Positions 42,122 to 51,605 of a stretch of DNA of 64,000 bases are shown here, one piece after another (within the stretch, counting starts at the first letter, position 1; every line of letters starts with the position of its first letter). Source of the DNA: Salinibacillus aidingensis (lineage in GTDB: Bacteria > Bacillota > Bacilli > Bacillales > Alkalibacillaceae); assembly GCF_039522525.1 (NCBI RefSeq), contig NZ_BAAADO010000003.1:434001-498000 (forward strand). The letters are read 5' to 3'. Under the pieces are notes generated by a model. It saw only the letters and a program-made list of their open reading frames with translations, was not told the DNA's origin and made no database searches. Made by a program: the position numbers and the translations under genes.

Positions 42122-43348
42122 GTGAAGAAGCAATCAAATCTAATCTTTAGAAATCAAACATTTTTCCGGCTTTGGATGGCACAGAGCGGAAGTAGTCTGG
42201 GTGACTGGTTTAATCACGTGGCTTTAGCGGCGACCACACTTCGTTTAACTCAATCACCAACAGCAATGGGACTTGTACTGATATGTCGGGACCTTCCCCA
42301 GGTAACGTTATCTTTTTTGGCTGGTCCTTTCGTAGACCGATTTTCTAAGCGAATGATCATGTACATATCTGATTTCATACGTGCTGTTGTTGCTGTAATG
42401 TTTATCTGGGCAGCTTTAGAACAGCAGATGTGGGCCTTTTATCTGGGTTCAGTCCTTATGGGAGTCGCAAGTAGTGTCTTCGGACCTGCTAGAAACGCGG
42501 CGATTCCAGCTGTTGTTGCTGAGAAGGATATCACAGCTGCAAATTCGTTAACTGTTGCTACATCTGGAGTACTTTCCGTTGTGGGGGCTGCATTTGGGGG
42601 TCTGGTTTCAGCTGTTCAGCCAGCACTTGCTTTTGCCGTTAATGCACTTAGCTATATTTGGTCGGCTGGATGGGTTTTGGCAACAAAATGGAAGGAAGGA
42701 ATAAAAAAGAATAATCAAGGATCATCACCTTCTTATTTTAGAGAATTGAGTGAGGGCTTTGGTATTTTAAAAGAAAATCGTTTAATCATGGCTCTGATTT
42801 GTACAAGTGTAGCCTTCGCAATTATGTCAGGCCCTTACTTTGTCATGATTCCTGTATTGGGTGATCTTACATATAATCTTGGAGGAATTGGGATAGGATT
42901 GCTATATGTTGCGGATGGGTTGGCATTTATTCTATCTGCAATGTTTGTGGGACGGGTTGTAGGAAGTCAGGTGAAGTCTGCCCACAGATGGTATGGCTGG
43001 GGATTTTTCATTCAGGCTGTATTTTTTGTTGCCTTCGCTTTTTCGACAAATGTCTGGACGGGAATGATTTTTATCTTTTTATCCCAATTAGGAGCGGGTA
43101 TTTTATTGACATTAGGGACCACTATTTTGCAGATGACGGTTTCATCTGAAGTACTTGGAAGGATCTTTGCAATTGATCACACGGTGGATTCAGGTATAAA
43201 GCAGCTTTCTTTACTCATTTCAGGTCCCGCTATCTCCTTACTCGGTTCGCCTGTTGTTGGAATTATTGTGGGGCTGATTGGCAGTCTTGCAGGTGTCGCA
43301 TGGTGGTATGTGAGCTATCGGGAAAGAAGGAATGTTGCATATCGATAA
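42122..43348 (+). CDS. MFS transporter (MFS_3/EntS-like exporter)
   Basis: The 408-aa protein has about 12 transmembrane helices. The start FRLWMAQSGSSLGDWFNHVAL is typical of MFS_3 exporters, and GPFVDRFSKRMIMYISDFIRAV is motif A between helices 2 and 3. FGPARNAAIPAVVAEKDITAANSL is a further hallmark. Relatives export siderophores, macrolides or other amphiphiles; the substrate is unknown. It starts with a GTG at 42122 with weak CGGAG upstream. A related transporter lies at 54456-55721. The 266-bp gap upstream (41856-42121) shows nothing beyond AT-rich promoter-like sequence. Confidence 0.83.
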   Translation: MKKQSNLIFRNQTFFRLWMAQSGSSLGDWFNHVALAATTLRLTQSPTAMGLVLICRDLPQVTLSFLAGPFVDRFSKRMIMYISDFIRAVVAVMFIWAALEQQMWAFYLGSVLMGVASSVFGPARNAAIPAVVAEKDITAANSLTVATSGVLSVVGAAFGGLVSAVQPALAFAVNALSYIWSAGWVLATKWKEGIKKNNQGSSPSYFRELSEGFGILKENRLIMALICTSVAFAIMSGPYFVMIPVLGDLTYNLGGIGIGLLYVADGLAFILSAMFVGRVVGSQVKSAHRWYGWGFFIQAVFFVAFAFSTNVWTGMIFIFLSQLGAGILLTLGTTILQMTVSSEVLGRIFAIDHTVDSGIKQLSLLISGPAISLLGSPVVGIIVGLIGSLAGVAWWYVSYRERRNVAYR

Positions 43349-43473
43349 ACTCACAGGAAATGGCTGGCGGGTGATTTCAAAAGAAGAATTAGAAAAGATG
43401 TAAGAATGGATATTGTTACAGGTTATGAAGATACAAATTCTATGAATCTAGTCATTTGTTAAAGGTGATACAT

Positions 43474-46143
43474 ATGAAAACATTCCCTGAAAATATTAAG
43501 TTTTGCTATCCTTGGCGCAGCTACCAGGCAGAGGTGCTTGAGCATTTAGACCATCACCTGGAAAATAAGCACCTTCATCTGGTTGCCCCGCCTGGTTCCG
43601 GGAAAACGGTTCTGGGCTTGGAGGTCATGCTTCGCTTAAATAAACCTACCTTCATTGTGGCACCAACCATTGCGATTCGAAATCAATGGGTGGATCGATT
43701 TACGGAGCTGTTTTTACAAGCAGACGAACAACCAGACTGGATGACCACAGATATTAAAAATCCCCAATTTATTACAGTGACTACTTATCAGGGTTTACAC
43801 AGCCTATTTAAAGAAGACAACGAGAAAGAAGAAGAGCAAGACCATATTGATGATGAAGAAGCAGAAGAAGAGCCTGCACTGGAGCTTACCGAAAAAGAAA
43901 AAGCACAGCAACGCCTGTTTGAACAAAACTATCAAACCTTAGTTTTGGATGAAGCTCATCATTTACGTACCAGCTGGTGGAAAACGGCAATGGCCTTCCG
44001 TGACGAACTTAACGATCCATCCATTGTGGCTTTAACGGCGACACCTCCCTATGACGTGGGCCAGTCAGAATGGGATAAATATATTCAGTTATGTGGTCCT
44101 ATTGATGAGGAAATTGAAGTGGCAGCTTTAGTTAAAGAGGGTGACTTGTGCCCGCATCAGGATTACTTATGGATGTCCATGCCGGCGAAAAAGGAACGGG
44201 AGCCTATCGAAACCTTCCATGAAGAAGCGGAAAATCTCCGAGAAAGCCTGCTGCATAACCAGTCCTTCCGGGAGCTTATTGAAACCCACCCATGGATGCA
44301 GTCCGGGGAATATGTAGAGGAGAAACTCAGCCATTATCGTTATTTTATCAGTATGATGGTGTATTTAAAGGAAGTCGGAAGTGATGCCTGGGAGCTTCCG
44401 TTTCAGCTTATTGACGAAAAAGCTAAGCATTTACCTTCGTTTGACTTAGAATGGGCAGAGGAATTATTGACTTCCATGCTGTACCGGGATGAGCTGGTCA
44501 ATGAAAAAGAGGAGCCCTTGAAAGGGATTAAAAAACAGCTGTCCGGAATGAAGGCTTTAGAGCATCGTAAGGTTAAGCTGCGAGCCACCCGTAAAATGGA
44601 GAGAACATTATTGCACAGCACATCTAAGCTGGATAGCATTAATCAGATTGTTTCCTTGGAAAAACAGGCACAGGGGGATGACCTCCGATTAGTGGTGCTC
44701 GCTGATTATATTTATGCCGGTGACTTGCCTAAGAATCCGGATGAGGAGCAGCCGTTAATCCGGCTTGGCGTTGTGCCTGTTTTTGAAAACATACGTAGAG
44801 AGCTGGGGAACCGGTGCAAGCTTGGTGTTTTAACAGGCTCCGTCGTGATTGTACCCAAAAAGGTCGTTTCTCTATTACAGGAACAGGACTTACAATTTCA
44901 AACGGAGCCCCTGGTACATGCTGATCAATATGTAAAAGTCGAGGTACAGGGGGCATCCAGACAACATATGGTAAGCGCAATTACCGAAATTTTTTCGAGT
45001 GGAGGAATTGATGTTCTGGTAGGAACAACTGCACTGCTTGGGGAAGGGTGGGATGCACCAAGTGTGAACACGCTTGTTCTGGCCTCCTATGTGGGGACCT
45101 TTATGCTGACGAATCAGATGCGAGGCCGTGCCATCCGGACAGAACGAGGGAATGACGAGAAGGCAGCTAACATCTGGCATTTAGTTTGTATGGATCCATA
45201 TGGTCCGGATGGTGGTTATGATTTTAAATCGCTTAGACGTCGCTTTCGTTCCTTAACGGGTCTGGATGAGGAACTTCCGTTAATTGTCACTGGACTTGAG
45301 CGCTTAAGGCTTCCGGACACGACATTTAACCAGAATCAAATCTCGCTCATTAATCATGAAATGAGCAAACGGGCAACGAATCGTAAGCGTCTGTTTGACC
45401 GTTGGGAAGAGGCTGTACAAAAAGGAGAGAAAAAACGGGAGGAATTTCAAACCGATACATCCTATGTGCCGAAGCCGTTTGTGTTTAGAAATACAGTGAA
45501 ATCATTACTCATTATAAGCGCATTTGTATTTTTTAATATGGCTCGTGCAATTGGAGAATACGGATACTATCGGGATGCCTGGGAGCTGGTCGTTCCATTA
45601 TTTATTGGACTGGGCCTGGGAGCCATTTTTTCTGCTCCGTTTTTATGGAAAGCAATGAAAATTTTCATCTTTAATCCGTCGATTGAGTCAAGTATGAAGC
45701 AGGTGGGAAAGGCTGTCTATCACACCCTTTATGATATCGGGCGAATCCAGACCTCTCCCGCTCACAATAAAATAAATGCGGAAAAAAATGAATGGGGAGA
45801 AATTGTCTGTTATCTGGAGAAAGGCACGACCCATGAACAGAAATTGTTTTTGCAAAGTGTTCAGGAGCTTGTTGATCCGATTGATAATCCCCGCTACATC
45901 ATCCACCGAACATCAGGAAAAAGGTTTTGGATTCGGCATGATTATCATGCGGTACCGGAAGAAATAGGCCGGAAAAAGGAATATGCACAAAAACTGTTAG
46001 AACAGTGGAAAAAACGAATCGGGGAAGCGGAACTGATTTATACACGTACACCAGAAGGAAGAAAAATACTATTAAAAGCCCGGATGCGTGCGATGTCAGG
46101 GCAGTTTGTGAAGCGGTCGGAGCGAAAAAGTGTGTGGAGATAA
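43474..46143 (+). CDS. DEAD/DEAH-box (SF2) helicase with predicted membrane segments
   Basis: The 889-aa protein has a helicase core: WRSYQAEVLEHL (Q-motif-like), APPGSGKTVLG (Walker A, about 39-48), VLDEAHHLRT (DEAH, about 158), ALTATPP (motif III) and LVGTTALLGEGWDAPSVNTLVL with QMRGRAIRTE (motifs V and VI, about 520-565). Residues about 675-725 hold two hydrophobic stretches, SLLIISAFVFFNMARAI and ELVVPLFIGLGLGAIFSAPFLW, followed by a soluble 160-residue tail. A highly acidic insert lies at about 115-145. The core resembles XPB/type III restriction-type translocases; the target is unknown. ATG 43474 follows AAAGGTG. A membrane metalloprotease-like gene follows 51 bp later. Confidence 0.8.
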   Translation: MKTFPENIKFCYPWRSYQAEVLEHLDHHLENKHLHLVAPPGSGKTVLGLEVMLRLNKPTFIVAPTIAIRNQWVDRFTELFLQADEQPDWMTTDIKNPQFITVTTYQGLHSLFKEDNEKEEEQDHIDDEEAEEEPALELTEKEKAQQRLFEQNYQTLVLDEAHHLRTSWWKTAMAFRDELNDPSIVALTATPPYDVGQSEWDKYIQLCGPIDEEIEVAALVKEGDLCPHQDYLWMSMPAKKEREPIETFHEEAENLRESLLHNQSFRELIETHPWMQSGEYVEEKLSHYRYFISMMVYLKEVGSDAWELPFQLIDEKAKHLPSFDLEWAEELLTSMLYRDELVNEKEEPLKGIKKQLSGMKALEHRKVKLRATRKMERTLLHSTSKLDSINQIVSLEKQAQGDDLRLVVLADYIYAGDLPKNPDEEQPLIRLGVVPVFENIRRELGNRCKLGVLTGSVVIVPKKVVSLLQEQDLQFQTEPLVHADQYVKVEVQGASRQHMVSAITEIFSSGGIDVLVGTTALLGEGWDAPSVNTLVLASYVGTFMLTNQMRGRAIRTERGNDEKAANIWHLVCMDPYGPDGGYDFKSLRRRFRSLTGLDEELPLIVTGLERLRLPDTTFNQNQISLINHEMSKRATNRKRLFDRWEEAVQKGEKKREEFQTDTSYVPKPFVFRNTVKSLLIISAFVFFNMARAIGEYGYYRDAWELVVPLFIGLGLGAIFSAPFLWKAMKIFIFNPSIESSMKQVGKAVYHTLYDIGRIQTSPAHNKINAEKNEWGEIVCYLEKGTTHEQKLFLQSVQELVDPIDNPRYIIHRTSGKRFWIRHDYHAVPEEIGRKKEYAQKLLEQWKKRIGEAELIYTRTPEGRKILLKARMRAMSGQFVKRSERKSVWR

Positions 46144-46194
46144 AGGCTTAGATTTTAATCTCTTTAAGGAAAAAAGAATACATGGGGTGTTATT

Positions 46195-46698
46195 GTGGAA
46201 TCTTTAATAGATTTGCTTATCATTATCATTTTTTATACCCTGATTATTCCAGCCTGTGTCCTGCTTCATGAATTGGGTCATGCATTCGGTGTTGTTTTAT
46301 TTAGTAAGAAACGGGCGACGGTTTATCTCGGGCACAACAGGAAAGGAAAAGAAACATTCAGAGTCGGAAGGATCTCCTTTTGTATTAAATGGTCTTCGGT
46401 TGGATTTTGTGGCTGGGAGCATAAGGAAGCTTCCGTTTTTCAACGGGTCATGGTATTTGGAGGAGGGCCCCTGGTTTCTTTTGTTTTATTTTCCCTGTTT
46501 TTTATACTTACTTTTCATCATACTCTTCACGAAGATTTTAACCTTTTATGTAACGGAATATGGATTTTTAATCTCATTAATTTTGCAGTCACTGCATTTC
46601 CCTTCATATATCCAAAATGGTGGGGACCCTATGCAGGACTTCCATCTGATGGATATCAAATCTATCAGACATTGAAAAGAGCAGAACCTATTCAATAA
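46195..46698 (+). CDS. Membrane protein with HExxH motif (M50-like site-2 protease fold)
   Basis: The 167-aa membrane protein has a first helix ending LLHELGHAFGVVLF, in which HELGH is the zinc site of M50 metalloproteases. Helices LVSFVLFSLFFILTF and IFNLINFAVTAFPFIYPKW follow. The last contains N-x-x-P-like residues and a later LPSDGYQI, reminiscent of the second M50 motif (N-x-x-P-x-x-x-x-D-G). The length is about half that of full site-2 proteases. The start is GTG 46195 with GGGGTG upstream. It probably shares a transcript with the helicase gene. Confidence 0.65.
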   Translation: MESLIDLLIIIIFYTLIIPACVLLHELGHAFGVVLFSKKRATVYLGHNRKGKETFRVGRISFCIKWSSVGFCGWEHKEASVFQRVMVFGGGPLVSFVLFSLFFILTFHHTLHEDFNLLCNGIWIFNLINFAVTAFPFIYPKWWGPYAGLPSDGYQIYQTLKRAEPIQ

Positions 46699-46873
46699 AG
46701 ACCTTATTTCCGTAAAACTCTTGATCAAGAATAGCATTAAATTCACTATGCATGACTCGCCGAATAAATGCAAAGTCTGAGAGTAAGCAACCTTGTGAAA
46801 CGTTTCTCATCGCCCGGCCTTCTGATATAATAGTAAGGTTAACTTTGTTTTGTATGAGAAAGAAGTGACAAAC

Positions 46874-48811
46874 ATGACTGAACAAACACCAAGGAATTCT
46901 GAACTCCTATCGGTTATGAAACAAGCGTTAAAGGTCAATAAAAAGCCATTTCCATGGGTGAAGGCTTTTTCGGCAGGCCTGGCAGCATCTCTTCCTATCT
47001 TGATTGGGCTGTTAGCTGGCCATTTGGACTATGGCTTGATTGCGGCAATGGGAGGCTTTACGTATTTATACGTATTCGATGTACCCTATGCCCAAAAAGC
47101 GAAGAAACTCCTATTTGTTATTTTGGGACTGACTCTGGTTACGGCACTGGGGACACTGGTTGCTCCTTATCCGCTTGCGATTGCGTTAGTTATGGGGCTA
47201 ATCGGCGCTACAGCAATTTTTATTTTTGGTGCTCTCCGTATAGCCGGTCCGTCGGCTATTTTTTTCGTACTGGTATTTGCCATGACTACTGGAATGCCTG
47301 TACAGCCTGAAGATGCTCTCTTGCGGGCAGGACTCGTTTTTTCCAGTGGGATACTGTCGTTTATGATTGCCATGCTTGGCTGGTTCTTTAACCCACATGG
47401 ACCAGAAACGAATGTTGTCAAAAGACTTTATGAAGAATTGGCATCATTCCTTGAATCTGTAGGAACGAAAACCTTTAATGAAGCAAAACATCGTGTTATG
47501 TCTGCTTTGAGAGAAGCGGATAACTCCCTTGCAGCAGGGTACATTCCCTGGCGAAAAACCGATTATTTCAAGCGTTTATACTTATTAAATAGTCAGGCTC
47601 ATCAAATATTTCTGTACATTGTTGAAAACTTTTCGGACGATCATCGGGAGCTGCAGCCTGAATTAGCGAAATCCGTTCACCACATTGCAAAGACTTTAGA
47701 TCAGAAAAATCCAATGGTTCAGGATTATAAAAATCTCCGGCAATCATCGGATAAAAATGATGAAAAAATTGAATTATTGCTGGAGCGAATTTATGATGCC
47801 GACGCAATTATGAATGAACCAGCAAGCCGAATTGATCAGGACATCCCTGTCAACAAGCAATCCATCCGTCAAGTATTGGGTGGGGGCTTTGATAAAAATT
47901 CCATAGTATTTATTACAGCCCTGCGATTTGGGTTTGTGACCATTATTGCAGCAATCATTGCCTATGAATTCGGTTTTGCGAGATCCTACTGGGTGCCATT
48001 ATCCTCTGTAGCGGTAATGTCCGGTTTTTCCATTGTTGCCACCTATCATCGTGGGATCCAACGGGCTTTCGGGACATTCGTGGGGATTTTGATTGCCAGT
48101 CTCATTCTGTCTATTCATCCCTCCGGCTATTTGATCGCTTTATTGGTGTTGATTCTGACCTTTATCACAGAGCTGTTTATCGTGAAAAATTACGGTCTGG
48201 CAGCACTGTTTTTCACTCCTAATGCACTTCTAATGGCAGAAAGTACAAGTCAGGGGGGCTTTAGCTTTTCGTATTTTGCTTCGGCAAGAATCATTGATGT
48301 CATCATCGGAAGCTTAATTGGTCTGATTGGTGTCTGGATGATGGGAAGAAAATCTGCATCGAGCAGACTTCCTCATTTAATTACGAAAACCATTCGCAGT
48401 CAATCGCAATTATTACTGGCTTTATTTTCGAATCAGGGAAAAGGATTTGATGCAACGCAGAGTCGGGAACTTCGAAAAATGCGCACCAATCTTAACAATT
48501 TAAATATTTTATATAATACAGCGGCCGGGGAAGTGCCTGTAGATCGAAAAGCACTGGATTATTACTGGTCTGTCCTTTATTCCATGAATAGCTTGAGTTA
48601 TCTTCTGGAAAATTGTGCTACAGACAATCGGCCCGAACTTTCAGATGAAACACTTTCTCAGCTGTTGTATGTCTGCGAATCCATGGCTAATGCAGCCAGT
48701 CGAAAACGCATCCCGACGTTAAAAGAGGTACCTCATATAGAAAAATTCCCAAGTATACAGAAGGAACTCATTGCTTTACAAAAATCATTGCGCAATGAAG
48801 CTTCCATCTAG
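46874..48811 (+). CDS. FUSC-family membrane protein (aromatic acid exporter-like)
   Basis: The 645-aa product has two six-helix membrane blocks (about 30-170 and 350-490), each followed by a soluble helical segment, the plan of FUSC/YccS/AaeB proteins. Within the second block, RSYWVPLSSVAVMSGFS and YHRGIQRAFGTFVGILIAS correspond to the FUSC signature (R..G..lG...G). The first block has GLAASLPILIGLLAGHLDYGLIAAMGGFTYLYV. Relatives export aromatic acids or hydrophobic compounds. ATG 46874 has a weak site. A terminator follows closely. Confidence 0.82.
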   Translation: MTEQTPRNSELLSVMKQALKVNKKPFPWVKAFSAGLAASLPILIGLLAGHLDYGLIAAMGGFTYLYVFDVPYAQKAKKLLFVILGLTLVTALGTLVAPYPLAIALVMGLIGATAIFIFGALRIAGPSAIFFVLVFAMTTGMPVQPEDALLRAGLVFSSGILSFMIAMLGWFFNPHGPETNVVKRLYEELASFLESVGTKTFNEAKHRVMSALREADNSLAAGYIPWRKTDYFKRLYLLNSQAHQIFLYIVENFSDDHRELQPELAKSVHHIAKTLDQKNPMVQDYKNLRQSSDKNDEKIELLLERIYDADAIMNEPASRIDQDIPVNKQSIRQVLGGGFDKNSIVFITALRFGFVTIIAAIIAYEFGFARSYWVPLSSVAVMSGFSIVATYHRGIQRAFGTFVGILIASLILSIHPSGYLIALLVLILTFITELFIVKNYGLAALFFTPNALLMAESTSQGGFSFSYFASARIIDVIIGSLIGLIGVWMMGRKSASSRLPHLITKTIRSQSQLLLALFSNQGKGFDATQSRELRKMRTNLNNLNILYNTAAGEVPVDRKALDYYWSVLYSMNSLSYLLENCATDNRPELSDETLSQLLYVCESMANAASRKRIPTLKEVPHIEKFPSIQKELIALQKSLRNEASI

Positions 48812-48815
48812 CTCA

Positions 48816-48852
48816 GATGCATCTCTGCCAGTTTAGAGATGCATTTTTTAAT
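48816..48852 (+). terminator. FUSC gene terminator
   Basis: ATGCATCTCT-gccagttt-AGAGATGCATTTTTT, 5 bp after the stop codon. Confidence 0.9.
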
Positions 48853-48927
48853 TTTAAAGAGGTGTGTGGAAAGGATAATGCGAATATACTCTTGAATAGG
48901 TAATGAGTAAGGATAGGAGGTAAAACC

Positions 48928-49734
48928 ATGCTGAATGTGTATGAAAAGGAAGAGGTAACCTGTGTGGAGGCTGTCATTGAAAACTCTAAAGTAAAAGTGG
49001 GGAAGGTCTTTTTGTTCTTAGTTGATGGAATGTTAGTAGATACTGGACCTCAATCTATAGAGTCGGAATTACTTGGTTTTCTGAAAAAGCAATCCTTTGA
49101 TTTTGTCACGTTAACCCATTCCCATGAGGATCATTCCGGTTTAGCGCCGTGGATCCAGCAACACCGAAACGTTCCTATTTATATTCATGAAAAAGGAATT
49201 CCGATATGCCGACAGTCCAGCCCGTATCCGGAGTATCGTAAAATGGCCTGGGGATTCAGGGATGCTTTCAGGGCCCTGCCACTTGAAAATACCATTCAGT
49301 CACGCAGTCATGAATGGGAGGTTATCTATACTCCCGGTCATGCAGAAGACCACGTTTCACTGTTACATAAAGAAACCGGACGATTATTTACCGGGGATTT
49401 ATTTGTTTCACCAAAAACAAAAGTAATCATGGAGAGTGAATCGATTCCGACGATTGTGAATTCGCTCCGTAAACTGCTGACCTATGATTTCCAATCTATT
49501 TTTTGCAGTCATTCAGGGTACTTTGAAAATGGGAAAGAAATGTTGAAGAAGAAGATAGATTATCTTGAAGACTTAAGGGAAAGAGTGATAGATTTACATA
49601 GACGAGGGATGTCTGTTGCAGAAATTAAACAAGAGCTGTTTCCCAAACCCTATCCGATTATAAAGACTTCCGGTGGAGAATGGGATTCCAGGCACATCAT
49701 TTCCTCGATTTTGTCAGCTGAAGATTCATGGTAA
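48928..49734 (+). CDS. MBL-fold metallo-hydrolase
   Basis: The 268-aa enzyme has the metallo-beta-lactamase metal site THSHEDHSG (H-x-H-x-D-H), then TPGHAEDHVSLL, FTGDLFVS and CSHSGYF, giving a binuclear centre. A C-terminal helical segment (LEDLRERVIDLHRRGMSVAEIKQEL) is typical of the lactamase_B family with a small winged end, as in hydroxyacylglutathione hydrolase-like or persulfide enzymes. The precise substrate is unknown. AGGAGG lies at the ideal distance before ATG 48928. Confidence 0.85.
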   Translation: MLNVYEKEEVTCVEAVIENSKVKVGKVFLFLVDGMLVDTGPQSIESELLGFLKKQSFDFVTLTHSHEDHSGLAPWIQQHRNVPIYIHEKGIPICRQSSPYPEYRKMAWGFRDAFRALPLENTIQSRSHEWEVIYTPGHAEDHVSLLHKETGRLFTGDLFVSPKTKVIMESESIPTIVNSLRKLLTYDFQSIFCSHSGYFENGKEMLKKKIDYLEDLRERVIDLHRRGMSVAEIKQELFPKPYPIIKTSGGEWDSRHIISSILSAEDSW

Positions 49735-49769
49735 ATCGCAATTACGTTAACATGTCAGGAGAGTTTTAA

Positions 49770-50315
49770 GTGCGGAACAGAACGTATAAACGAATATGGC
49801 CGGTTTTCATCATACTTGCTATTGTCGTACCACTTATCTATTATACGCAACAGCCGGATGAAGTATATGGGAATGATCGAGCGTCCATTGTTAAGGTTAT
49901 CCATTCTATTGAAGGGTATGAAAAGAAATCGATTGAAGTTCTGGATATTAAGGATAAAGGGAAACAAAGACTGGTGGGTTTCCTATCTGACAATCAGCCA
50001 GGCTATATGAGGTTCACAAGAAATCCAGAGGGGAATTATGAGTGGGATCATATCGAAGTTGATCGGCAGGATTCCTTCCATATGTTTCTTCCAGTGACTT
50101 CGCATCAAACGGAACAAATGATGTTTGTCATGAATCATCATAATGAAGTGGCAAAAATGACGATCGAAATCAATGGTCAGCAACATGAACTGGAGTTTCC
50201 AGCGAATCAGACTGCAGTAAAGTGGATGGACCTGCCTGAGTCCTCGGACGGTAGCTATTCCTTTCAACATTTTAAGTACTACGATAAAGAAGGAAATCTG
50301 CTGGAGGATTTATAA
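49770..50315 (+). CDS. Membrane-anchored extracellular protein, unknown family
   Basis: The 181-aa protein has an uncleaved N-terminal anchor (YKRIWPVFIILAIVVPLIYY) and a beta-rich extracytoplasmic domain (IEVLDIKDKGKQRLVGFLSD, MRFTRNPEGNYEWDHIEV). No catalytic residues are apparent. The start is GTG 49770 after CAGGAGAG. Two lipoprotein genes follow on the same strand with gaps of 65 and 21 bp, so this is probably a cell-surface operon of three genes. Confidence 0.6.
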   Translation: MRNRTYKRIWPVFIILAIVVPLIYYTQQPDEVYGNDRASIVKVIHSIEGYEKKSIEVLDIKDKGKQRLVGFLSDNQPGYMRFTRNPEGNYEWDHIEVDRQDSFHMFLPVTSHQTEQMMFVMNHHNEVAKMTIEINGQQHELEFPANQTAVKWMDLPESSDGSYSFQHFKYYDKEGNLLEDL

Positions 50316-50380
50316 CAACACGAACAGATAATTTTACATAGGATGGTTGGCGATGATTTTCTAAAATTGGAGTGATATCT

Positions 50381-50935
50381 GTGTCCAAACCCATTTATTA
50401 TATCGTGATCATAGGTTTTCTGTTCATTGCAGGATGTACCAGCAATCAAGGGAGTGACAATGAGGAAATTGCCGCAACGGTCAGAGGAGAAGAGATTCCC
50501 TTAGAGGAAATGCAGTTTCTTTATAAAAATGAACAGATTCCTGATAAGATTGAAGGGACCATAAAAGCAAAACTAGCCATGCAGGAAGTTAAAAAGATGG
50601 GTCTTGATATTTCGAGTAAAGTTCAGGAGAGAATGGAGAATCTCCCAGAGCTTCCGCCAAAGGATACTAATCACGCAAGAACAGAATCTGAAAGAGCATT
50701 TTACGATTCACAAGCGGAAAAACTTGGCATGGAACCGGAAGAATACTATAAACAGTATCAACAAAAAATGTCTGAAATGAGCGTAGCAGTAATGACCTAC
50801 ATAGAAGAAAAGCTTGGGGAACCATGGGATGATACAGAAGAAAATCAACAATATACGAAACAAGCGAATCAACTATTGGATGACCTTGTAACAGAACATG
50901 AAGAAGAGATTCAAATCTTCATCGATCATAACTAA
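50381..50935 (+). CDS. Lipoprotein of unknown function (184 aa)
   Basis: Signal peptide YYIVIIGFLFIAGC with lipobox IAGC (Cys 19). The mature part is acidic and helical; EIAATVRGEEIPLEEMQFLY resembles the N-terminal region of SurA/PrsA-type chaperones, but the parvulin isomerase domain is absent. GTG 50381 is favoured by GGAGTG 6 bases upstream. It follows the anchored protein at 49770. Confidence 0.65.
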   Translation: MSKPIYYIVIIGFLFIAGCTSNQGSDNEEIAATVRGEEIPLEEMQFLYKNEQIPDKIEGTIKAKLAMQEVKKMGLDISSKVQERMENLPELPPKDTNHARTESERAFYDSQAEKLGMEPEEYYKQYQQKMSEMSVAVMTYIEEKLGEPWDDTEENQQYTKQANQLLDDLVTEHEEEIQIFIDHN

Positions 50936-50956
50936 CTAGTGAATTGGGGGATTCAA

Positions 50957-51427
50957 ATGTTCAGGAAAATATTCGTATTCGTCATCATACTCGTCTTTTT
51001 CATTACCGGCTGTTCCAATGAAGATCCAGATATGTATGAAGTAAGCCGGTCAGATATGACAGAAAAGCTGGTCAATATCAATTTTGACTATCAATTGCCG
51101 GCAAAATTACCTTTTGAAGTTCAAAGCATTCAGGCCAATCGTCCTCCAACAGATCAGGCGATGTTCAGTTTAGCCTTTTATGGTCCGGATGGAGAATATC
51201 TATTTCTGGATGTATCCAATTCAGAGATAAAGCAAAAATCGGAAAATAATATGGAAGAAGTGAAAATCGGCGATAAAAAGGGATCCTATTTGGAAAATGA
51301 TCAGGGAGCAAAGATTCTTTTCTGGAAAACGAATGGAGTTTCCTATCAGTTATCCTTAAAAGAGTCTGAAGAACAGCAAGGATACACGAAGGAAGATTTG
51401 GTTCATATTGCTAGGAGTTTTGAGTAA
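50957..51427 (+). CDS. Lipoprotein of unknown function (156 aa)
   Basis: Signal peptide with lipobox ITGC (Cys 19: FVFVIILVFFITGC). The mature domain is beta-rich (LPFEVQSIQANRP, KIGDKKGSYLEN, GAKILFWKTNGVSYQLSL), similar in style to DUF4367/anti-sigma-associated domains, with LVHIARSFE at the end. ATG 50957 after GGGGGATT. It is probably co-transcribed with the preceding lipoprotein and is followed by a terminator. Confidence 0.65.
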   Translation: MFRKIFVFVIILVFFITGCSNEDPDMYEVSRSDMTEKLVNINFDYQLPAKLPFEVQSIQANRPPTDQAMFSLAFYGPDGEYLFLDVSNSEIKQKSENNMEEVKIGDKKGSYLENDQGAKILFWKTNGVSYQLSLKESEEQQGYTKEDLVHIARSFE

Positions 51428-51481
51428 AAAGAGAACAGGTTATCTATCACATTTGATGGAATACAAAAATATACGTAATTG

Positions 51482-51519
51482 AGCAGTCCAATGAGAATAT
51501 CAAGGGCTGCTTTTTTTAA
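51482..51519 (+). terminator. Terminator of the lipoprotein operon
   Basis: AGCAGTCC...GGGCTGCTTTTTTT with a 14-base loop. Confidence 0.82.
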
Positions 51520-51605
51520 TAGAAGAGGAATTTTGTGTAATGTCTCGAATATTGTCATAGGAAGAGCAGGTTGCAACTTTATATCGTGAAAAGGAGAAAA
51601 TTCAG

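Noticed and set aside
43332..43403. 23-codon frame (MLHIDKLTGNGWRVISKEE...) after the MFS gene
   Set aside because: It starts inside the MFS gene and is too short to judge; it may be a remnant, but there is no supporting homology.
46256..46675. 139-codon plus-strand frame inside the HExxH gene
   Set aside because: It is an overlapping alternative frame; the HELGH-containing frame has a ribosome site and membrane-protein character.
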